A stretch of DNA of 16,159 nt, from positions 1 to 16,159 of the forward strand of contig JAEDGC010000040.1 in assembly GCA_016297695.1 (NCBI GenBank), read 5' to 3'. Source of the DNA: Bacilli bacterium. GTDB taxonomy: Bacteria; Bacillota_I; Bacilli_A; RF39; UBA660. The notes under the pieces are model-generated. The model saw only the letters and a program-made list of their open reading frames with translations, was not told the DNA's origin and did not search any database. Every line of letters starts with the position of its first letter. The first letter of the stretch is position 1. Below, one piece after another: positions 13,485-16,159 of the stretch. The translations under genes were made by a program, and so were the position numbers.

Positions 13485-14363
13485 ATGGAATTTCTATATA
13501 AATTATACGACAATAAGTATTTTGGAATAACTTTATTTATAGTAATTGCCATTTTAATATTTTTATTTTTACTTATTTTATTTTTTGGTAAGAAAGATGA
13601 AAAGAAAAGAAAATTAGAAGAAACAAAAAAATTGGAGTTAGAAAATGCTAATACATTTAAAGAAACTAATGAAAATGTAGAAAGTTTAGAAATACAAGAA
13701 ATAGCTCAACCAAATTTAGATTTAGAAAATACAAGTGATGTCTCTAATGAAGTAATTCAAAATAATATTGAACAAGCACACGATGATATTTTACTTGAAA
13801 TACCAAAACTAAATATTGATGATGATGTAGTTGTAAAACCTGAATTAAATTCTAGTATACAAGATGATAATGCTATAAATAATTTATCATTTGAATTACC
13901 TAAAATTGATGAAAGCATTGAAAAAAATGATGATGATAATAATGAGTTAAATGATATAAATATAGATGATTTGTTTCAAACTAATATAGAATTACCAAAA
14001 GAAGAAGAAAAAATAGAAAATAATTTAAGTGTTGAACAAGTAAAAGAAGAAGTACAAGGAAATACAAATTCTACTTTCAGAACTGTTGAAGCACCATTTA
14101 GTTCAGTTTATATTAATAAAGAAGAAAATGTTATTGCAAATAAAGAACCAGAAAAAAATACTTCTTTTTCACCAATGTTCGAATTACCAAAAATGGCAGA
14201 TAGCAAAGAAGTATCAAATTTAAAAGAAGAACCAAAAATTGATGAAAAAGAAGAAAAGGTTCTTTTAGAAGAAAATAAAGAACAACCAGAGGTTACAAAA
14301 GTATCTGATTTTGATAGTTTATTTGGAGATATAGAAACTGAATCTTATAGTATCGATAAATAA
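13485..14363 (+). CDS. Single-pass membrane protein with long acidic repeat-bearing tail
   Basis: The 292-residue protein has one membrane helix (about 13-34, FGITLFIVIAILIFLFLLI) followed by a basic stretch (GKKDEKKRKLEETKK), so the remaining ~250 residues should be in the cytoplasm. The tail is Asn/Glu/Asp-rich, without Cys, and predicted to be disordered. A short motif recurs four times: LEIPK, FELPK, IELPK and FELPK, and FSSVYI/FSPMFELPK and DSLFGD form other aromatic islands. This layout suits a membrane-anchored scaffold that recruits a partner through repeated short motifs; divisome or envelope roles are guesses. ATG 13485 follows AAGGTGG (13471-13477); the in-frame extension to 13425 covers the promoter. 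I recognise no family. Confidence 0.8.
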   Translation: MEFLYKLYDNKYFGITLFIVIAILIFLFLLILFFGKKDEKKRKLEETKKLELENANTFKETNENVESLEIQEIAQPNLDLENTSDVSNEVIQNNIEQAHDDILLEIPKLNIDDDVVVKPELNSSIQDDNAINNLSFELPKIDESIEKNDDDNNELNDINIDDLFQTNIELPKEEEKIENNLSVEQVKEEVQGNTNSTFRTVEAPFSSVYINKEENVIANKEPEKNTSFSPMFELPKMADSKEVSNLKEEPKIDEKEEKVLLEENKEQPEVTKVSDFDSLFGDIETESYSIDK

Positions 14364-14373
14364 TATATTTATG

Positions 14374-14399
14374 AAATGACGAAAATATCGTCGTTTTTT
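14374..14399 (+). terminator. Terminator of the acidic membrane protein gene
   Basis: GACGA (14378-14382) pairs with TCGTC (14388-14392), extended by A/T pairs on both sides. T residues run 14394-14399. It ends one base before the -35 element of the next gene. Confidence 0.8.
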
Positions 14400-14400
14400 C

Positions 14401-14431
14401 TTGACAAAAGCCTTCGGGGGGGGGGTATACT
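14401..14431 (+). promoter_or_regulatory. Promoter with a poly-G spacer, likely phase-variable
   Basis: A perfect TTGACA (14401-14406) and TATACT (14426-14431) are separated by 19 bases, of which the last 10 are G. The optimum is 17, so loss of two G would give the best spacing and gain would weaken it. The ATG lies 37 bases after the -10, preceded by AGGGAG (14453-14458). Confidence 0.8.
14416..14425 (+). repeat. Poly-G tract of 10
   Basis: Ten consecutive G occur between -35 and -10. It is the only long G run in an otherwise very AT-rich window, where such a run is not expected by chance. Homopolymer tracts of this length slip during replication. The exact count may also be affected by sequencing error. 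Confidence 0.9.
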
Positions 14432-14468
14432 GGTAATATAGAATATACTAGTAGGGAGAATTAACAGT

Positions 14469-16073
14469 ATGCTAAAGTTAAAAAAATTTAATAAAAAAGA
14501 AAATAATAAAATATCATCAAGGAAATTTATATTTGCGGGAATAATTATATTGATAATATTATCAGTATTTATATTTTATAAATCCTATGCAATATATAAA
14601 TTAGAAAAGAAATATGATGTAATAAAAAGTCAAATTAAAGAATTTGATACGGAAAATATGATTTTATCTTTTACGATAGATGGTAATAAAGAAGATGTTA
14701 ATTTTCCAAGTAAAAATAGCAATTATATAGTTAATTCTGTGACATGTCAAAATGGTACAAGTGCAAATTGGGATAATGAAAATTGGGGATTAATAAATAT
14801 TGTTCCAGGAGACAGTAAAAAAATAAGATGTAACATAGATTTTAAAGGTGCATATAAAGAAAATATTTTAAATGGAGCAGATCCGGTATTAAAAAATAAT
14901 CTAGTACCAGTAAATATAGCAGATGATGGAACAGTAACCAAAGCATCAGTATATAGTGAGTGGTATAATTATGAAAATAAAAGATGGGCAAATGCAGTAA
15001 TATTAAAAGATGATAGTAGTACATATAGTAATGATGCTGTAATACCAGAAAGTAATATAGAATCATACTTTGTCTGGATACCAAAATACTCCTATGAAAT
15101 ATTTAACTTAGGAGAAACGGATGGATATACAGAATCAAAACCAACAATTAGTATAGCAAAAGAGATAAATATTAAGTTTGGTTTAACTAATACAATTGAT
15201 AGTAATACAAATGAATGTAGTACACCAATGACAAGTGGAGCAAGTGGAATTTGTGCTGTTGGAGATTATATGACTCATCCGGCATTTATAAGTATGAATG
15301 CAAATGGCTTATGGGTAGCAAAATTTGAAACAACTGGTGACATAAATAATCTAACAGTAAAACCAGGAGTAAGATCATTAAGAAATCAAACATTAAAAAC
15401 AATGTTTGAAGCAGCATACAACTATCAAAGAGATAATGATAGTCATATGATGAAGAATACAGAATGGGGAGCAGTTGCATACTTATCTCATTCAAAATAT
15501 GGAATTAATACCGAAGTAAGAATAAATAATAATTCATCATACTTAACGGGATATGCATCAACTGATTCTACAGATCAATCATCATATCCAGGAACATATG
15601 GAACAAGTAGCGATGTAACATTACCATATAATACAACAACTGGATATAAAGCAAGTACAACAGGAAACATAACTGGAGTATATGATATGAGTGGTGGAGC
15701 TCATGATTATATGGCAGCATATCGAAAAGATACATATGGTTCATCAGAGTTTGATGCAACAACATTAGCTAATTATAATAGTAAATATTATGATGAATAT
15801 GATTCAAGTAGTAGCTGGACAACACATAGCAAAAGAATCTTAGGTGATGCAACTGGTGAAATGGGTCCATTCTATTACTATGCAGACAAAGACGGGAATA
15901 ATAGACAACACAATAATTGGTATGCCGACTTTTCGTACTTTGGCGACTCGTCTGACCCTTGGTTCGGTCGAGGCGGCCATTACACTTACGGAGTGCTATC
16001 TGGTCAGTTCGGCTTCATCGGCGACACTGGTGGAGCGTACAGCCGCCTCGGTTTTCGTTTAGTTCTTTCTTAA
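14469..16073 (+). CDS. Membrane-anchored surface protein with a hypervariable-type C-terminus
   Basis: The 534-residue protein has a basic N-terminus and an uncleaved-type membrane helix (about 20-41, KFIFAGIIILIILSVFIFYK), so it should be anchored with its bulk outside. Residues about 65-130 form a small Cys-bearing beta domain (VTCQNGTSANWDNENWGL...KKIRCNIDF). From about 170 a formylglycine-enzyme/C-type-lectin-like fold begins (YFVWIPKYSYEI, LWVAKFETTG, EWGAVAYLSHSKYG, GVYDMSGGAHDYM). It ends in WFGRGGHYTYG...GFRLVLS, the tail typical of variable proteins of diversity-generating retroelements. The last 49 codons differ sharply from the rest in base use. Its promoter carries a poly-G tract, and a hairpin follows the stop. 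Ligand binding at the surface is the likely role; sulfatase maturation is unlikely in this context. Confidence 0.85.
   Translation: MLKLKKFNKKENNKISSRKFIFAGIIILIILSVFIFYKSYAIYKLEKKYDVIKSQIKEFDTENMILSFTIDGNKEDVNFPSKNSNYIVNSVTCQNGTSANWDNENWGLINIVPGDSKKIRCNIDFKGAYKENILNGADPVLKNNLVPVNIADDGTVTKASVYSEWYNYENKRWANAVILKDDSSTYSNDAVIPESNIESYFVWIPKYSYEIFNLGETDGYTESKPTISIAKEINIKFGLTNTIDSNTNECSTPMTSGASGICAVGDYMTHPAFISMNANGLWVAKFETTGDINNLTVKPGVRSLRNQTLKTMFEAAYNYQRDNDSHMMKNTEWGAVAYLSHSKYGINTEVRINNNSSYLTGYASTDSTDQSSYPGTYGTSSDVTLPYNTTTGYKASTTGNITGVYDMSGGAHDYMAAYRKDTYGSSEFDATTLANYNSKYYDEYDSSSSWTTHSKRILGDATGEMGPFYYYADKDGNNRQHNNWYADFSYFGDSSDPWFGRGGHYTYGVLSGQFGFIGDTGGAYSRLGFRLVLS
15921..16070 (+). repeat. Candidate variable repeat (VR) of a diversity-generating retroelement
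   Basis: Codons 486-534 have about 81 G/C in 147 bases (55%) and only about 19 A (13%), against the strongly A-rich sequence before. About 21 of 49 codons end in C, rare elsewhere in the gene; most of these can be reached from AAC by changing the two A. This is the footprint expected where a template repeat was copied with A-to-N mutagenesis. The segment covers the ligand-facing end of the lectin fold. No template copy or reverse transcriptase is visible here. Confidence 0.65.
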
Positions 16074-16102
16074 ACATGATACATTTTATCATGTTTATTT
16101 TT
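16071..16102 (+). terminator. Hairpin and T run after the variable surface gene
   Basis: TAAACATGATA (16071-16081) pairs perfectly with TATCATGTTTA (16087-16097), with loop CATTT and Ts at 16098-16102. It is a rho-independent terminator. Hairpins just past the VR also promote retrohoming in the Bordetella phage system, so a double role is possible. Confidence 0.75.
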
Positions 16103-16120
16103 ACTGATGAAGTAAAGTAA

Positions 16121-16159
16121 ATGTTGGAAAATTTTAAGAGAAAATACAAGTTATATAAT
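16121..16159 (+). CDS. Possible start of a downstream gene, cut by the window end
   Basis: ATG 16121 opens a frame of 13 codons (MLENFKRKYKLYN) to the window end. There is no convincing ribosome binding site. If the previous gene is a retroelement target, an accessory (Avd) or reverse transcriptase gene would be expected near here, but this fragment is too short to identify. Confidence 0.25.
   Translation, partial: MLENFKRKYKLYN

Noticed and set aside
14416..14425. Poly-G run as a pure sequencing artefact
   Set aside because: The exact length may be wrong, but a G tract placed precisely between good -35 and -10 elements is unlikely to be invented by sequencing.
14842..15765. Long minus-strand frames rich in Leu, His and Tyr
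   Set aside because: They are shadows of the Asn/Ser/Tyr-rich coding strand of the 14469 gene, have no start signals and have low-complexity composition. The same holds for minus-strand frames at 5327-5602 and 8341-8715.
15844..16062. A second plus-strand frame over the variable repeat
   Set aside because: It has no ribosome binding site and lies wholly within the 14469 gene in another frame; openness there follows from the high GC content.
1..16159. tRNA, rRNA, CRISPR arrays, riboswitches, insertion sequences with terminal repeats
   Set aside because: I looked for cloverleaf-like GC islands, regular spaced repeats, known riboswitch cores and DDE transposase motifs on both strands and saw none I could support.

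Overview
The window comes from a very AT-rich bacterium of the Bacillota that uses the standard code (TGG for Trp, TGA as a stop). It carries endospore genes (yqfC, yqfD, a CotD-like coat protein) and a contracted form of the conserved yqfC...ybeY-dgkA-era-yqzL cluster. This suggests a low-GC, spore-forming, probably host-associated lineage. The lineage guess is inference; no rRNA is present.

Layout. (1) 1-825: the 3' part of a YhcG/DUF1016 PDDEXK nuclease gene. (2) 884-4759: a tight operon yqfC, yqfD, VanZ-family gene, ybeY, dgkA, era, yqzL, closed by a terminator. (3) 4846-6507: a secreted or surface protein with a SipW/TasA-type export signal and a C-terminal lectin-like domain. (4) 6579-8352: ffh and a hypothetical gene. 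(5) 8413-13334: a CotD-like spore coat gene split by a 4.6-kb element. (6) 13485-14363: a single-pass membrane protein with a long acidic tail. (7) 14469-16073: a second membrane-anchored surface protein.

Main result 1: the element at about 8620-13213 carries its own large serine recombinase, a MazEF pair, a Rossmann-type gene, a class II Fic gene and an unknown gene. It sits inside the CotD-like frame. Removing it across the shared dinucleotide CA restores an in-frame coat protein of about 109 residues. The rebuilt attP (TCTATCA-14 nt-CA-14 nt-TGATAGA) and attB (CATG-8 nt-CA-8 nt-CATG) are both exactly symmetric around that CA. The arrangement resembles the skin element in sigK and SP-beta in spsM, where excision during sporulation rebuilds a gene.

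Main result 2: the gene at 14469-16073 looks built for surface variation in two ways. A run of 10 G lies between a TTGACA -35 and a TATACT -10, an arrangement expected to switch expression by strand slippage. The last ~150 bases of the gene are about 55% GC and only about 13% A, while the rest is very AT-rich. They encode the end of a C-type-lectin/FGE-like fold finishing in GFRLVLS, as expected for the variable repeat of a diversity-generating retroelement. The reverse transcriptase and template repeat would lie outside the window.
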